64,000 nt of DNA, from the NCBI RefSeq assembly GCF_014648295.1, contig NZ_BMQV01000018.1, forward strand, positions 1 through 64,000, read 5' to 3'. Below the pieces are notes generated by a model. That model ran no database searches. It was not told where the DNA came from and was given only the letters and a program-made list of their open reading frames with translations. Position 1 is the stretch's first letter, and the number at the start of each line of letters is the position of its first letter. The position numbers and the translations under genes are program-made. The stretch is from Shewanella saliphila. Lineage in GTDB: Bacteria > Pseudomonadota > Gammaproteobacteria > Enterobacterales > Shewanellaceae. Below are positions 16,943 through 26,041 of the stretch, piece after piece.

Positions 16943-18202
16943 ATGTCGAATAAAAATAAATCCATCTCTTTTGCTGCCCAAATTAATACCCTTTTAAAAG
17001 CCACAGGCCCAGGCGTTTTAATGGCAGCAGCAGCCATTGGCGCGTCGCATTTAGTGGCATCAACTCGTGCTGGGGCCGAGTTTGGTTGGCAGCTAGCCTG
17101 GCTGATTTTGTTAGTTAATATTGTAAAGTATCCCTTTTTTGCCGCTGGCGCGCGCTACACCGCCGCAACCGATGAAAGCCTATTACAAGGCTATCAAAAG
17201 CAAGGGCGTGGTTATTTAATGCTGTTTACTGGGCTTAACGTTATTGCCGCCATCGCCAGCACCGCTGGGGTATGCATGTTAACGGCAGCCATGCTGACTC
17301 AATTTGTACCGCTATCGATTGATGTATTGGCCCTAATCGTGTTGCTAAGCTCATTGGCCTTATTAATTTTTGGCCATTACAAACTGCTCGATAAACTCAC
17401 AAAAGTGATTATGTTTGCCCTCACCCTAACCACGTTAACAGCGGTGGCATTGGCCTTTAATCATCAAACGGGTATGGCTGCGCCATCGACAAGTGACTCT
17501 CCTTGGCAATGGGCTTATGTCGGCTTTTTAGTGGCAATGATGGGCTGGATGCCAGCACCTATTGAAGTGAGCGCCTGGAACTCATTATGGCTAGTTGAAA
17601 AACGCAAAAGCCAAACCGTGACTGCAAAGCAGGCTATTTTTGACTTCAACTTAGGTTATGTCACCACCGCAATATTGGCGATTGTATTTTTGGCGCTTGG
17701 CGCATTAGTGATGCACGGCAGTGGCGAGCGTTTTTCTGATTCTGGAGCAGTATTTGCCTCACAACTTATTACCCTCTACAGCCAAGTGATGGGCAATGAA
17801 ACTCGCTATTTAATTGGTGTTGTCGCTTTTTTATGTATTTTCAGTACCACGGTAACCGTAATTGATGGCTACAGCCGTACTTTAGATATGGGCTGGAGGC
17901 TGTTGTCTCACAACACCTCACCACGCAGTTATTTAACCCAAGTCATGTTAACGGTGAGCACATTAGGTTTATTACTGATTTTATTTTTTAAAGGCGCTTT
18001 ACTGCCACTGCTAGAGTTTGTGATGATCCTAGCCTTTATGACCACGGTAATTTTTGCCTGGCTAAACTTCCGCTTAATGACCAGTCAAAACCTACCTAAG
18101 CAGCATCGCTACGGCCCTGCTATGGTCGCACTATCTTGGCTCGGCCTAGTGTATTTAGTTGGTTTTGCGCTGTTGTTTATTTATTGGTATTTAACAAAAT
18201 GA
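16943..18202 (+). CDS. Nramp-family-like transporter with altered metal site
   Basis: An inner membrane protein of 419 residues with about 11 predicted helices and the Nramp/LeuT-fold beginning TGPGVLMAAAAIGASHLVAS. In true Nramp metal transporters TM1 carries DPGN and TM6 carries MPH. Here the TM1 position reads GASH and the TM6 region reads WMPAPIEVS, so both metal-binding motifs are missing. The ATG at 16943 is used instead of a TTG at 16928. The stop overlaps the next ATG (ATGA), coupling it to the serine hydrolase gene. The family link is likely, but transport of Mn or Fe should not be assumed. Confidence 0.82.
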   Translation: MSNKNKSISFAAQINTLLKATGPGVLMAAAAIGASHLVASTRAGAEFGWQLAWLILLVNIVKYPFFAAGARYTAATDESLLQGYQKQGRGYLMLFTGLNVIAAIASTAGVCMLTAAMLTQFVPLSIDVLALIVLLSSLALLIFGHYKLLDKLTKVIMFALTLTTLTAVALAFNHQTGMAAPSTSDSPWQWAYVGFLVAMMGWMPAPIEVSAWNSLWLVEKRKSQTVTAKQAIFDFNLGYVTTAILAIVFLALGALVMHGSGERFSDSGAVFASQLITLYSQVMGNETRYLIGVVAFLCIFSTTVTVIDGYSRTLDMGWRLLSHNTSPRSYLTQVMLTVSTLGLLLILFFKGALLPLLEFVMILAFMTTVIFAWLNFRLMTSQNLPKQHRYGPAMVALSWLGLVYLVGFALLFIYWYLTK

Positions 18203-19248
18203 CAAAAATGATAAGCAAAATAACAACCCGAGTTTACGCATTACTAGTACTAAGCAGCAGCCTACTGCCAGCTTCTGCGTTTGCATTGAGCATAACCAAT
18301 AGTGATGTACAAACGATTATCGACCATGACGCCAGGCCTTTTACTGGGCGGATTTTAATCAGTGACAACCAGCAAACTTATGTTGACCTAACGATAGGAA
18401 AAGACATTCACGCTGACAGTCGCTTTTTAATTGGTTCAATTTCTAAAACCATCACCGCCACCCTAGTCATGCGGGCTGTTGATCAGCAAAAATTGTCCTT
18501 AAACGATGATATTACTGATTATCTGAATATGGTGACGGAACACCCAATCACTATCGCGCAATTACTTAATCACACCTCTGGCTTATTAGCGCCTAAATCA
18601 CCGAGCCTTAATGCGAGGTCGCAATTTATTCCTGGCAGTCAATTTAACTACTCAAATTATGGCTACAAACTGCTTGGCGATATTCTTAGCCAGCGTTACC
18701 TGGTGCCCTACGCTGAGTTAGTTAATCAATTTACCAAGCAATACCAGCTCGATATAAGTGCAGATGTGGGTGAGATAACCGACTTATACGCTCAACAACC
18801 GCGATTAGTGCACGGATTTATGGAGCAACAACAGCAACGCGTGCTGTTAGATGAGTTCACCATAGATAATGGTTTTATTGCTTTTGGCGCCATGCAAGCC
18901 AGTAGCCAAGGTATTGCGGCATTTATTGAGGGCTTAACCCAACAGCAATTTTTATCTGCTGCCAGTTTACAAGCCATGACCTCACCTAGCGCCAAAAGGC
19001 CGCATCGTTGGGGCGAGTTAAATTATGGCTATGGTTTACAAATTAGTCAGCAGCCTGGCTTAGTTGAATACAGTCATACTGGGTATTTACCCGGATACAT
19101 CAGCGCCATGCTCTATTATCCGCAAGCACAATTAAGCGTAGTCATTTTAGAAAACACCTCATGGGACTTAGACAATATGGAACGTGTTTTTGGTTTGCAT
19201 GACAAAATTCGCCAGGCCATAAGAAATCAGTTAAAAACTGACGAATAA
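18199..19248 (+). CDS. periplasmic serine hydrolase, class C beta-lactamase fold
   Basis: A 349-residue exported protein of the beta-lactamase/transpeptidase-like (PF00144) family. The signal peptide covers about residues 1-31 (VYALLVLSSSLLPASAFALS). Active-site motifs are GSISKTITA (SxxK), NYSNYGY (YxN) and YSHTGYLPGY (HTG, in place of KTG). Members are D-aminopeptidases, esterases or peptidoglycan-linked enzymes; true AmpC beta-lactamases carry KTG, so antibiotic resistance is unlikely. The ATG at 18199 sits within the stop codon of the Nramp-like gene, and the much longer frame from 18136 was rejected. It is the third gene of the PH-domain operon. Confidence 0.88.
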   Translation: MTKMISKITTRVYALLVLSSSLLPASAFALSITNSDVQTIIDHDARPFTGRILISDNQQTYVDLTIGKDIHADSRFLIGSISKTITATLVMRAVDQQKLSLNDDITDYLNMVTEHPITIAQLLNHTSGLLAPKSPSLNARSQFIPGSQFNYSNYGYKLLGDILSQRYLVPYAELVNQFTKQYQLDISADVGEITDLYAQQPRLVHGFMEQQQQRVLLDEFTIDNGFIAFGAMQASSQGIAAFIEGLTQQQFLSAASLQAMTSPSAKRPHRWGELNYGYGLQISQQPGLVEYSHTGYLPGYISAMLYYPQAQLSVVILENTSWDLDNMERVFGLHDKIRQAIRNQLKTDE

Positions 19249-19249
19249 T

Positions 19250-19278
19250 CTGACGCTACGCTGATAACTCGCTATAAT
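19250..19278 (+). promoter_or_regulatory. sigma-70-type promoter of yehS
   Basis: CTGACG at 19250-19255, a 17-bp spacer and a perfect TATAAT at 19273-19278 lie 54 bp before the yehS ATG. The -35 matches the consensus at four of six positions. Confidence 0.5.
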
Positions 19279-19332
19279 AGCGCCTCGTCACTTGACCTAA
19301 ACTATTTATGCGCAGCCGCGCCAGAGAACCTT

Positions 19333-19797
19333 ATGATAAACAATGATATTCTTCGCCGTATTCGTTTTGTGTTTGATTTTTCAAATGCCAAAATGATTAA
19401 CATTTTCAGCCAAGCTAATACCGAAATCACCTCAGATCAAATTATTGCACTGCTGAAAAAAGAGGACGAGGAAGGCTATCAAGCGTGTAATGACAAATTA
19501 ATGTGTCAATTTTTAGATGGATTGATTATCAACAATCGTGGTCTAAAACCCGGTACCGAAGTACCCGCGCCATTAAAGCAATTAACCAATAACCTTATCT
19601 TCAAAAAATTACGCGTTGCGCTAGAAATGCGCGAAGAAGATATTATTGCCACATTAGCCTTAGCAGATTTTGCCATGTCTAAGTCAGAGCTTGGCGCCCT
19701 GTTCCGTAACCCTGACCACAAAAACTATAAAACCTGTGGCGACCAAGTGTTACGTAACTTTGTAAAAGGTTTATCGATTAAACATCGCGGCAAGTAA
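19333..19797 (+). CDS. yehS: DUF1456 family protein YehS
   Basis: A 154-residue cytoplasmic protein made of two repeats of the DUF1456 module. Each has NDILRRIRFVF or NNLIFKKLRVAL, then LKKEDEEGYQACND or RNPDHKNYKTCGDQVLR, and a closing FLDGLI or FVKGLS. The sequence tracks E. coli YehS along its whole length. The molecular function of YehS is not known. It has its own promoter and a terminator downstream, so it is a single-gene unit. ATG 19333 follows AGAGAACC. Confidence 0.9.
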   Translation: MINNDILRRIRFVFDFSNAKMINIFSQANTEITSDQIIALLKKEDEEGYQACNDKLMCQFLDGLIINNRGLKPGTEVPAPLKQLTNNLIFKKLRVALEMREEDIIATLALADFAMSKSELGALFRNPDHKNYKTCGDQVLRNFVKGLSIKHRGK

Positions 19798-19828
19798 TTT
19801 CAGCGTAAAAGTTGAGATAACACTCTAT

Positions 19829-19855
19829 AAATGCACAGCTAAGGCTGTGCATTTT
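19829..19855 (+). terminator. terminator of yehS
   Basis: AAATGCACAG and CTGTGCATTT arms with a six-base loop are followed by T residues. Confidence 0.9.
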
Positions 19856-19932
19856 TGTCTCTAGCGTTTGAATTCAAACAGCCTCACTGAAAGAATGCTT
19901 ATTGATGAGGACAATAATTCATCATAAAAAGC

Positions 19933-19946
19933 GTGATTTTAATCAC
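19933..19946. promoter_or_regulatory. CRP- or FNR-type palindrome before maeA
   Basis: GTGATTTTAATCAC is a perfect 14-bp palindrome. It matches the CRP core GTGA-N6-TCAC and also the FNR/EtrA core TGAT-N4-ATCA. It lies 83 bp before the maeA start, so carbon- or oxygen-linked control of malic enzyme is likely (inference). Confidence 0.55.
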
Positions 19947-20028
19947 TTAACAGACCACAACAAACTTCAGACGTGATAATCTATCCCGATAAAAATTCTA
20001 ATCACAAACACACACATTAAGGTTCCCC

Positions 20029-21717
20029 ATGGACGATAATAAACGCCCCCTATATCTTCCTTTCGCTGGTCCTGCGATTCTTGAATCTCCTCTGCTTAAT
20101 AAAGGCACTGCATTTAGCGAAGAAGAGCGTATTTACTTCAATCTCGAAGGATTATTACCTTGGGTAATTGAAACCATTGACGAGCAAGCATCACGTGCTT
20201 ACGACCAGTTCAAAAGTTTCAATAACGACCTTGATAAGCATATTTATTTACGCAACATCCAAGACACCAACGAAACCTTATTTTACCGTTTACTGCGTAA
20301 TCACATTAGCGAAATGATGCCGATTATTTACACCCCTACCGTAGGGTTAGCCTGTGAACGTTTCTCTAAAAACTATCGCCGTAACCGTGGTTTATTTATT
20401 TCGTATACCAATAAAGACCGCATTGACGACATTTTAAATAACTCTACTCGCCATAAAGTTAAGGTGATTGTTGTAACAGACGGCGAGCGTATTTTAGGCC
20501 TTGGCGACCAAGGTATTGGCGGCATGGGCATTCCCATTGGAAAATTGTCGTTATACACCAGTTGTGGCGGGATCAGTCCGGCATATTGCCTGGCTGTGAC
20601 TTTAGACGTCGGTACAGATAACCCACACTTATTAGAAGACCCAATGTACATGGGTTGGCGTCATCAACGTATTGGCGGTGCCGAATACGCTGAGTTTATT
20701 GAAGAATTTATGCAAGCCGTGAGCCGTCGTTGGCCAGATGCGTTAATCCAGTTTGAAGACTTTGCCCAAAAAAATGCCATGCCACTGCTTGAGCGTTACA
20801 AAGACAAATACTGTAGCTTTAACGACGATATTCAAGGTACAGCAGCGGTTACGGTTGGCTCATTACTGGCAGCGTGTAAAGCGGCTAACAGCAAACTCAG
20901 CCAACAACGCGTGACCTTTTTAGGTGCCGGTAGTGCGGGTTGTGGTATTGCAGAAGCCATCGTGGCGCAAATGGTTGCCGAAGGCATCAGCGACGAGCAG
21001 GCCCGCTCACAAGTCTTTATGGTTGACCGTTGGGGCTTGCTACTTGACAACATGCCTAACCTGTTGCCTTTCCAACAAAAGTTAGCTCAAAAGTGCTCAG
21101 AAGTTAACGGTTGGGACAACTACAGCGACCATATTTCGCTGTTAGATGTGGTTAACAACGCTAAACCAACCGTATTAATTGGCGTGTCTGGCGCCCCAGG
21201 TTTGTTTAGCGAAGAAATCATTCGTGCCATGCACAGCCACTGCGAACGCCCAATTGTGTTCCCATTGTCTAACCCAACAAGCCGTGTTGAAGCCACGCCA
21301 AAAGACATTTTACACTGGACATCAGGCCAAGCATTAGTCGCGACAGGTAGCCCGTTTGAACCCGTAGTCATTAATGGCGAAACATTCGAAATCGCCCAAT
21401 GTAACAATAGCTTTATCTTCCCGGGGATTGGTTTAGGTGTATTATCTTGCGGCGCGAAACGCGTATCAGATGAAATGCTTATGGCGTCAAGCCAAGCGTT
21501 ATCAGAATGCTCACCATTAGGTAAAAATGGCACCGGTTCGTTATTACCTAAACTAGAAGAGATTCAAGAAGTCAGTAAATACATCGCATTTGCTGTTGCC
21601 AGAACGGCTATCGATCAAGGCTTAGCATTACCTTGTACAGACGAGCTACTTAAACAATCAATTGACGCAAACTTCTGGGAACCAGAATACCGTCGTTATC
21701 GACGTACCGCGTTTTAA
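20029..21717 (+). CDS. maeA: NAD-dependent malic enzyme
   Basis: Oxidatively decarboxylates malate to pyruvate with NAD+ reduction, linking the TCA cycle to pyruvate in the cytoplasm. The 562-residue sequence is close in length to E. coli MaeA (565). Recognisable parts are the family N-terminus with [13 protein letters not shown], the active-site [12 protein letters not shown], the metal-binding [10 protein letters not shown] and [11 protein letters not shown], and the Rossmann loop [23 protein letters not shown]-type palindrome lies upstream and a strong terminator downstream. The ATG at 20029 follows AAGG. It is a stand-alone gene with no oddity seen. Confidence 0.96.
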   Translation: MDDNKRPLYLPFAGPAILESPLLNKGTAFSEEERIYFNLEGLLPWVIETIDEQASRAYDQFKSFNNDLDKHIYLRNIQDTNETLFYRLLRNHISEMMPIIYTPTVGLACERFSKNYRRNRGLFISYTNKDRIDDILNNSTRHKVKVIVVTDGERILGLGDQGIGGMGIPIGKLSLYTSCGGISPAYCLAVTLDVGTDNPHLLEDPMYMGWRHQRIGGAEYAEFIEEFMQAVSRRWPDALIQFEDFAQKNAMPLLERYKDKYCSFNDDIQGTAAVTVGSLLAACKAANSKLSQQRVTFLGAGSAGCGIAEAIVAQMVAEGISDEQARSQVFMVDRWGLLLDNMPNLLPFQQKLAQKCSEVNGWDNYSDHISLLDVVNNAKPTVLIGVSGAPGLFSEEIIRAMHSHCERPIVFPLSNPTSRVEATPKDILHWTSGQALVATGSPFEPVVINGETFEIAQCNNSFIFPGIGLGVLSCGAKRVSDEMLMASSQALSECSPLGKNGTGSLLPKLEEIQEVSKYIAFAVARTAIDQGLALPCTDELLKQSIDANFWEPEYRRYRRTAF

Positions 21718-21738
21718 TTAACATTAAGTGCCTTAAAC

Positions 21739-21767
21739 AAAAAATCCCAGCCAGGCTGGGATTTTTT
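21739..21767 (+). terminator. bidirectional terminator after maeA
   Basis: AAAAAATCCCAG and CTGGGATTTTTT arms with a five-base loop lie between convergent genes. T runs are present in both directions. Confidence 0.9.
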
Positions 21768-21799
21768 ATGTTTGCTTACAATGGTTAAGTAAACACAAA

Positions 21800-22234
21800 T
21801 TAAGCAGACATGACTTGCTTAAAGCTGTTTAACATTGAGCGATCAGTGCGGGCTTTTTTCAGCTTACGCAAACATTCTTTAAGCGACTGCTCAGCTAAAC
21901 GACCAAACACCCCGTCGTATTCATTGTTATTCATTTCTTCTTCAGAATCGGCGCTGTCGGCAATTTCTTGTGCCACACGACTTAATTGCATCCAGGCATT
22001 GGCAATATAAAAGCCATGAAACTCAGCTTTAGTCATTAACTTTTGGGCGCTGCCAGGTAATGCATCCCAAGCCTGGCTAAAAGCATTGGCATTATCTGCA
22101 AGCAGCTCTTTAAATAAGCCTTCATAAGCCTCTAACAGCGTTTCTGGTAATTGATCCATCGGTAGCACTTTATTAGCGACATTATACGAAACTTGCTTGG
22201 CGACATCTTGATACTGCTGATCAACGTTACTCAT
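21800..22234 (-). CDS. conserved small helical protein (DUF3069-like)
   Basis: A 144-residue protein without signal peptide or membrane segment, predicted to be mostly helical and acidic. Notable segments are KQVSYNVANKVLPMDQLPE near the N-terminus, AWDALPGSAQKLMTKAEFHG at about 56-75, and a basic patch LKECLRKLKKARTDRS near the end. From memory it resembles the DUF3069 family of Shewanella and Vibrio, which has no known function; this was not checked. The ATG follows AGAGAGAAAG. It converges on maeA and shares the bidirectional terminator. A perfect palindrome lies in the region upstream of its start, between it and the next gene. Confidence 0.6.
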   Translation of the reverse strand: MSNVDQQYQDVAKQVSYNVANKVLPMDQLPETLLEAYEGLFKELLADNANAFSQAWDALPGSAQKLMTKAEFHGFYIANAWMQLSRVAQEIADSADSEEEMNNNEYDGVFGRLAEQSLKECLRKLKKARTDRSMLNSFKQVMSA

Positions 22235-22648
22235 GGCTTTCTCTCTAACATGTTAATAGGCCCTAAGTTTGTCACTTAGGCTTGATAACAAAGCCTGCTC
22301 ATCTGTTCAGCTATGCTCATCAAAGCGTCTTTATACCCGGGTATAAAAGCGAATGCAAATTTGACTCAAAGCCATAACAAGCCGTCTGCCTTGATTACTT
22401 TAACCATGTTAGTTAACACCCGCTAAACTGTGCAGCTCAAGCTGAATCAGATTTTAACAATGTAAACGCTAAAATGAGAGATACCAAACGGTTAAAATAA
22501 TAAATCGAGTGATATTATTTTAATGTTCAATGCTATCCAAACACAGCTAAGGCGATGATGGGTTAAGCGCAAGACTTTTACGACTAAACACGCTACTCTA
22601 CAAACTGATAGCTCGTTCAATAATAATCACAAATGAGACTTCGCTGCT
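22235..22648. other. intergenic region between two divergent genes
   Basis: 414 bp without a credible gene. Its main feature is the 18-bp perfect palindrome at 22330-22347, listed separately. An AACATGTT palindrome lies close to the minus-strand start. No clear sigma-70 promoter was found for the diguanylate cyclase gene. Confidence 0.5.
22330..22347. promoter_or_regulatory. 18-bp perfect palindrome
   Basis: TTTATACCCGGGTATAAA is perfectly self-complementary. It lies about 100 bp before the DUF3069-like gene start and 300 bp before the cyclase gene. With no loop it makes a poor RNA hairpin and looks like a dimeric protein operator. Confidence 0.45.
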
Positions 22649-24526
22649 TTGTTTACGACTAAATTACTCAATATTATAATACTGGCCAGCATCATAATGA
22701 TGTCTTGTAATGTTAATGCTAACACCATTGATAACGCGCGCGCCGATGAAATTTACCAACGTATTGATCGTGGCGAACTTTCATCAAATGATGAAATAAA
22801 CCTGTTGCTCAAGGAATATAAAAATAGCATCGCGGTTGATGACACCGTCCGTCAACAATTAAATATAAGACAGACCTGTTGGAACCACCCTGCCAATAAC
22901 GCTGAACAACTCAATACCGCCATTAACTATGCCGACGAATACCTAAACATTTACAAACAGCCCAGTCCGTCATTGATTCAAGTTGACTTAACATTATGTA
23001 AAATTTGGTTTTTACACCAACAAGGTCAAAACCAAAATATTTTAAAGCCGTTAGACAATGCCATCAATAACGCTTATTTATTAGAAGACCCGCGCTTAAT
23101 TGCTGATAGTCGCAGCCTCCGGGGCATAGTTTTGTCTTATATGGGTAATTTTAGTGCTGCCCTAGAAGATCTTATTACCGCGCAAAACTTATATGAGTCG
23201 TTAAAACTCGATTATTGGGCCAACGCCAATTTACGTCAACTTGCCAATAGCTACCGCCGCTTTGGTGACCCAGATACCGCATTAACCTACCAAACCAAAC
23301 TCGAAACTTACTACCTAGAAAGCAATCAAGCCTATGCGGCAAACCTCATCAATATTGAAATGGCCATGTCACTTGAAGAGCTGGGTCGCTACCAAGAGGC
23401 TAATGAGCGCTATCAAAAGGCACGTGAATTTTGGCTTAAAGAAAATGAGTTAATTGCCGCAGCAGACATGGCCGTGAGTATTGGAGGTAACTTCATTAAC
23501 TTAAATCGGCTAGACCAAGCCAAAACCATGTTAGAGCAAGCCAAAAAACATATCACACCCGATATTGCCAGTAGTTATAGCTACATGAATTTGTACCTTG
23601 CCAAAGTCCACCACAAACTAGGCAATCACAGCCAAGCACTCGAATATATACTCAACGCCGAAAAGGCCTTTAACGACCACAATAACGCTCGTGGCCTCAA
23701 CCTAGTGTTACAATTAAAAAGCCAAATATATCAAGCATTAGAGCAATGGCCCGACGCTTATTATACATTATCGGCTTATGTTGAAGCACACGACGCGCTC
23801 GACAAAAAGACCATGTCAGACAGAAACTCCGAGATGCAAGCACGTTTTAACACCGACAAAATTAAATCTGAAAACAACTTACTCGTGCAGCTAGATAAAG
23901 ACAAAGAAAAGCAACTGCAAATGATGCATCGTAATGAACAAATGCAAATCATCATTATCATTCTCGTGGTGCTCATTTTGCTCATCGTGTCATTGTTTGC
24001 ATATAAACAAGTTATGCGTAAAAAGCTCTTTAGAAACTTAGCGCTAACCGATGAGCTGACCGATTTATCAAACCGACGTGACACATACTCACAAGGTAAA
24101 GCGTTCTTAAATGAAGCACAGCAAACTGATAAGCCATTCTCGATTATCTCGTTTGACGTCGACCACTTTAAGGCGGTTAATGACAAATTAGGCCATGACA
24201 CTGGCGACAAAGTTTTGGTTAAACTTGCTGCGATTAGTTCTAGCATGATGCGCGAAACCGACGTCGTTGGGCGTGTTGGCGGTGAAGAGTTTTTAATTTT
24301 ATTACCTAACATCAACAACAGCATTGCCGTCGATATTGCCAATCGCTTAATTAACGCCGTTGATAATTATGACTGGTCGAGAATTTCACCGGAACTGCAC
24401 CTAACAGTTAGCGCAGGTGTGGTCAGTTATACTGACGAGACCGACCTGTCGCCTTTATTACTCAAAGCAGATAAAGCGCTTTATTGTGCTAAAGCTGCGG
24501 GGCGTAACTGTGTAAAAGCGGGGTAA
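22649..24526 (+). CDS. TPR-containing transmembrane diguanylate cyclase
   Basis: Makes cyclic di-GMP from two GTP. After a signal peptide (residues 1-25) comes a periplasmic sensory part of about 350 residues built from TPR-like helix pairs (for example TALTYQTKLETYYLESNQAY and ALEYILNAEKAFNDHN). One transmembrane helix lies near residues 431-453 (IIIIILVVLILLIVSLFAYK). The GGDEF domain is intact, with GGEEF at 544-548 and an RxxD inhibitory site at 535-538 (RETD), so it should be active and product-inhibited. The start is TTG; no nearby ATG gives a signal peptide, and the ATG at 22633 is out of frame. It is a stand-alone gene and its sensory ligand is unknown. Confidence 0.9.
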   Translation: MFTTKLLNIIILASIIMMSCNVNANTIDNARADEIYQRIDRGELSSNDEINLLLKEYKNSIAVDDTVRQQLNIRQTCWNHPANNAEQLNTAINYADEYLNIYKQPSPSLIQVDLTLCKIWFLHQQGQNQNILKPLDNAINNAYLLEDPRLIADSRSLRGIVLSYMGNFSAALEDLITAQNLYESLKLDYWANANLRQLANSYRRFGDPDTALTYQTKLETYYLESNQAYAANLINIEMAMSLEELGRYQEANERYQKAREFWLKENELIAAADMAVSIGGNFINLNRLDQAKTMLEQAKKHITPDIASSYSYMNLYLAKVHHKLGNHSQALEYILNAEKAFNDHNNARGLNLVLQLKSQIYQALEQWPDAYYTLSAYVEAHDALDKKTMSDRNSEMQARFNTDKIKSENNLLVQLDKDKEKQLQMMHRNEQMQIIIIILVVLILLIVSLFAYKQVMRKKLFRNLALTDELTDLSNRRDTYSQGKAFLNEAQQTDKPFSIISFDVDHFKAVNDKLGHDTGDKVLVKLAAISSSMMRETDVVGRVGGEEFLILLPNINNSIAVDIANRLINAVDNYDWSRISPELHLTVSAGVVSYTDETDLSPLLLKADKALYCAKAAGRNCVKAG

Positions 24527-24566
24527 AGCAGGTATAATTCAGCGGTGTTTACTCAATAATAGCGCT

Positions 24567-25793
24567 ATGACTGCAACGACCCCAGCTTCAACTCCAGATC
24601 AACATAACGATCTTACCCGCCAATCACCTGAGCCATATCCTTTGACAGCGGCTCAACTTGACGTGCTCAATCGGCAAATAAAGCAGTGGGGACAAGAACT
24701 GGGCTTTGCCCACATCGGGGTCGCAGACGTTGACTTAACTCAGCACGAAGCCGGCTTGCAACAATGGCTCGATAAAAACTATCACGGCGAAATGAATTAC
24801 ATGGCGAGCCACGGCATGATGCGCGCACGCCCAAACGAACTGCACCCCGGCACCTTACGAGTAATTTGTGCACGTATGGATTACCTGCCGCCTGAGGCTG
24901 GCTTTGCTAACAACTTAACCAACCCAAATTTAGCCTACATATCCCGTTATGCCGGCGGCCGCGACTACCATAAACTGATGCGCCAACGCCTTAAAAAGCT
25001 GGGCGAAAAAATTACCGAACACTGTAAAAGCCTCGGATTTGATGACAGCAATTTCAGACCCTTTGTTGACTCAGCGCCCATCTTAGAGCGGCCATTAGCC
25101 GACAAAGCCGGCATAGGCTGGACAGGCAAACATTCATTAATTCTCCACCCAGATGCGGGCAGTTGGTTTTTTTTAGGCGAGTTGTTGGTTAACTTACCGC
25201 TGCCACTAGACATCGCCATTGAAGAAGGCTGCAACACCTGTGTCGCCTGCATAAAGTCTTGCCCTACCGATGCCATCGTTGAGCCTTACGTTGTCGATGC
25301 ACGCCGTTGTATTTCATACTTAACCATTGAACTGCAAGGCGCGATACCCGAAGAGTTTAGAGCGTTAATCGGTAATCGAATTTATGGCTGCGACGACTGC
25401 CAATTAGTGTGCCCAGTTAACAGCAAAGCCCCACTGACAGCAGAATCTGACTTTCATACCCGCCAAACACTAATTCAACCCGAGTTAATCGATTTATTTA
25501 CCTGGTCAGAACCATACTTTTTACGCCAAACCGAAGGCAGCGCCATTAGACGTATCGGCCATAAACGCTGGTTACGCAATATTGCCATAGCACTTGGCAA
25601 CGCCCCTGCAAATCCCGATATCATCGCCGCACTCGAGCAACGCAAACTCAGCGACGAAGTTGATGACATGGTGCTAGAGCATATCGACTGGGCCTTAGCA
25701 CAACAAAAGCAAAAAGCGCCACAAGAGGCGCTTTCACGTAAAACCCAGCGAGTCATCCGCTCAGTACAAAAAGGCTTACCGCGCGACGCCTAG
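24567..25793 (+). CDS. queG: epoxyqueuosine reductase QueG
   Basis: Catalyses the last step of queuosine synthesis, reducing epoxyqueuosine to queuosine in tRNA, with cobalamin and two [4Fe-4S] clusters. The cluster ligands are visible as CNTCVACIKSCPTDAI and CDDCQLVCPVN. The N-terminal cobalamin-binding part has HIGVADVDLTQHEAGLQQWL and GEMNYM. SRYAGGRDYHKLMRQRL is a family signature. A C-terminal HEAT-like region (SAIRRIGHKRWLRNIAIALG) follows. The 408 residues are somewhat longer than E. coli QueG (379) because of extensions at both ends. The ATG is only 40 bp after the cyclase stop, and a TATAAT at 24533 may drive it separately. Its need for B12 fits the btuB gene nearby. Confidence 0.95.
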   Translation: MTATTPASTPDQHNDLTRQSPEPYPLTAAQLDVLNRQIKQWGQELGFAHIGVADVDLTQHEAGLQQWLDKNYHGEMNYMASHGMMRARPNELHPGTLRVICARMDYLPPEAGFANNLTNPNLAYISRYAGGRDYHKLMRQRLKKLGEKITEHCKSLGFDDSNFRPFVDSAPILERPLADKAGIGWTGKHSLILHPDAGSWFFLGELLVNLPLPLDIAIEEGCNTCVACIKSCPTDAIVEPYVVDARRCISYLTIELQGAIPEEFRALIGNRIYGCDDCQLVCPVNSKAPLTAESDFHTRQTLIQPELIDLFTWSEPYFLRQTEGSAIRRIGHKRWLRNIAIALGNAPANPDIIAALEQRKLSDEVDDMVLEHIDWALAQQKQKAPQEALSRKTQRVIRSVQKGLPRDA

Positions 25794-25834
25794 GCTTTGG
25801 GTTATCGAGCCAGTCAGCATAAACCTTCACGATG

Positions 25835-26041
25835 TTAAGTATCTAAGGTAAAGCCAACTTTAATAGTGACTTGCCAATGGGCAACTAACCCCTCTTCTAG
25901 GTGACCACGGGTTTCTACCACTTCAAACCAACGTAAGTGCTTTAGCGATTTATTGGCCTGGGCAATGGCGTTTTTTACTGCATCGTCGCTGCTGATTGGC
26001 GATGAACCGACAAGCTCAATAACCTTATATGTATGACTCAT
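25835..26041 (-). CDS. dodecin family flavin-binding protein
   Basis: A 68-residue protein of the dodecin family, which assembles into a hollow dodecamer that stores or buffers flavin. Typical features are the N-terminal [37 protein letters not shown] with the conserved Trp that stacks on the flavin, and [20 protein letters not shown] good Shine-Dalgarno (AAGGAG) precedes the ATG. It converges on queG with a 41-bp gap. The long upstream region toward metR holds its promoter. Confidence 0.93.
   Translation of the reverse strand: MSHTYKVIELVGSSPISSDDAVKNAIAQANKSLKHLRWFEVVETRGHLEEGLVAHWQVTIKVGFTLDT

Noticed and set aside
18136..18198. Longer N-terminus for the serine hydrolase
   Set aside because: It would overlap the end of the Nramp-like gene by 67 bp and would put about 20 extra residues before the signal peptide.
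23776..24342. 188-codon minus-strand open frame
   Set aside because: It is antisense to the GGDEF part of the cyclase gene, Ser/Cys-rich as expected of a shadow, with no start signal.
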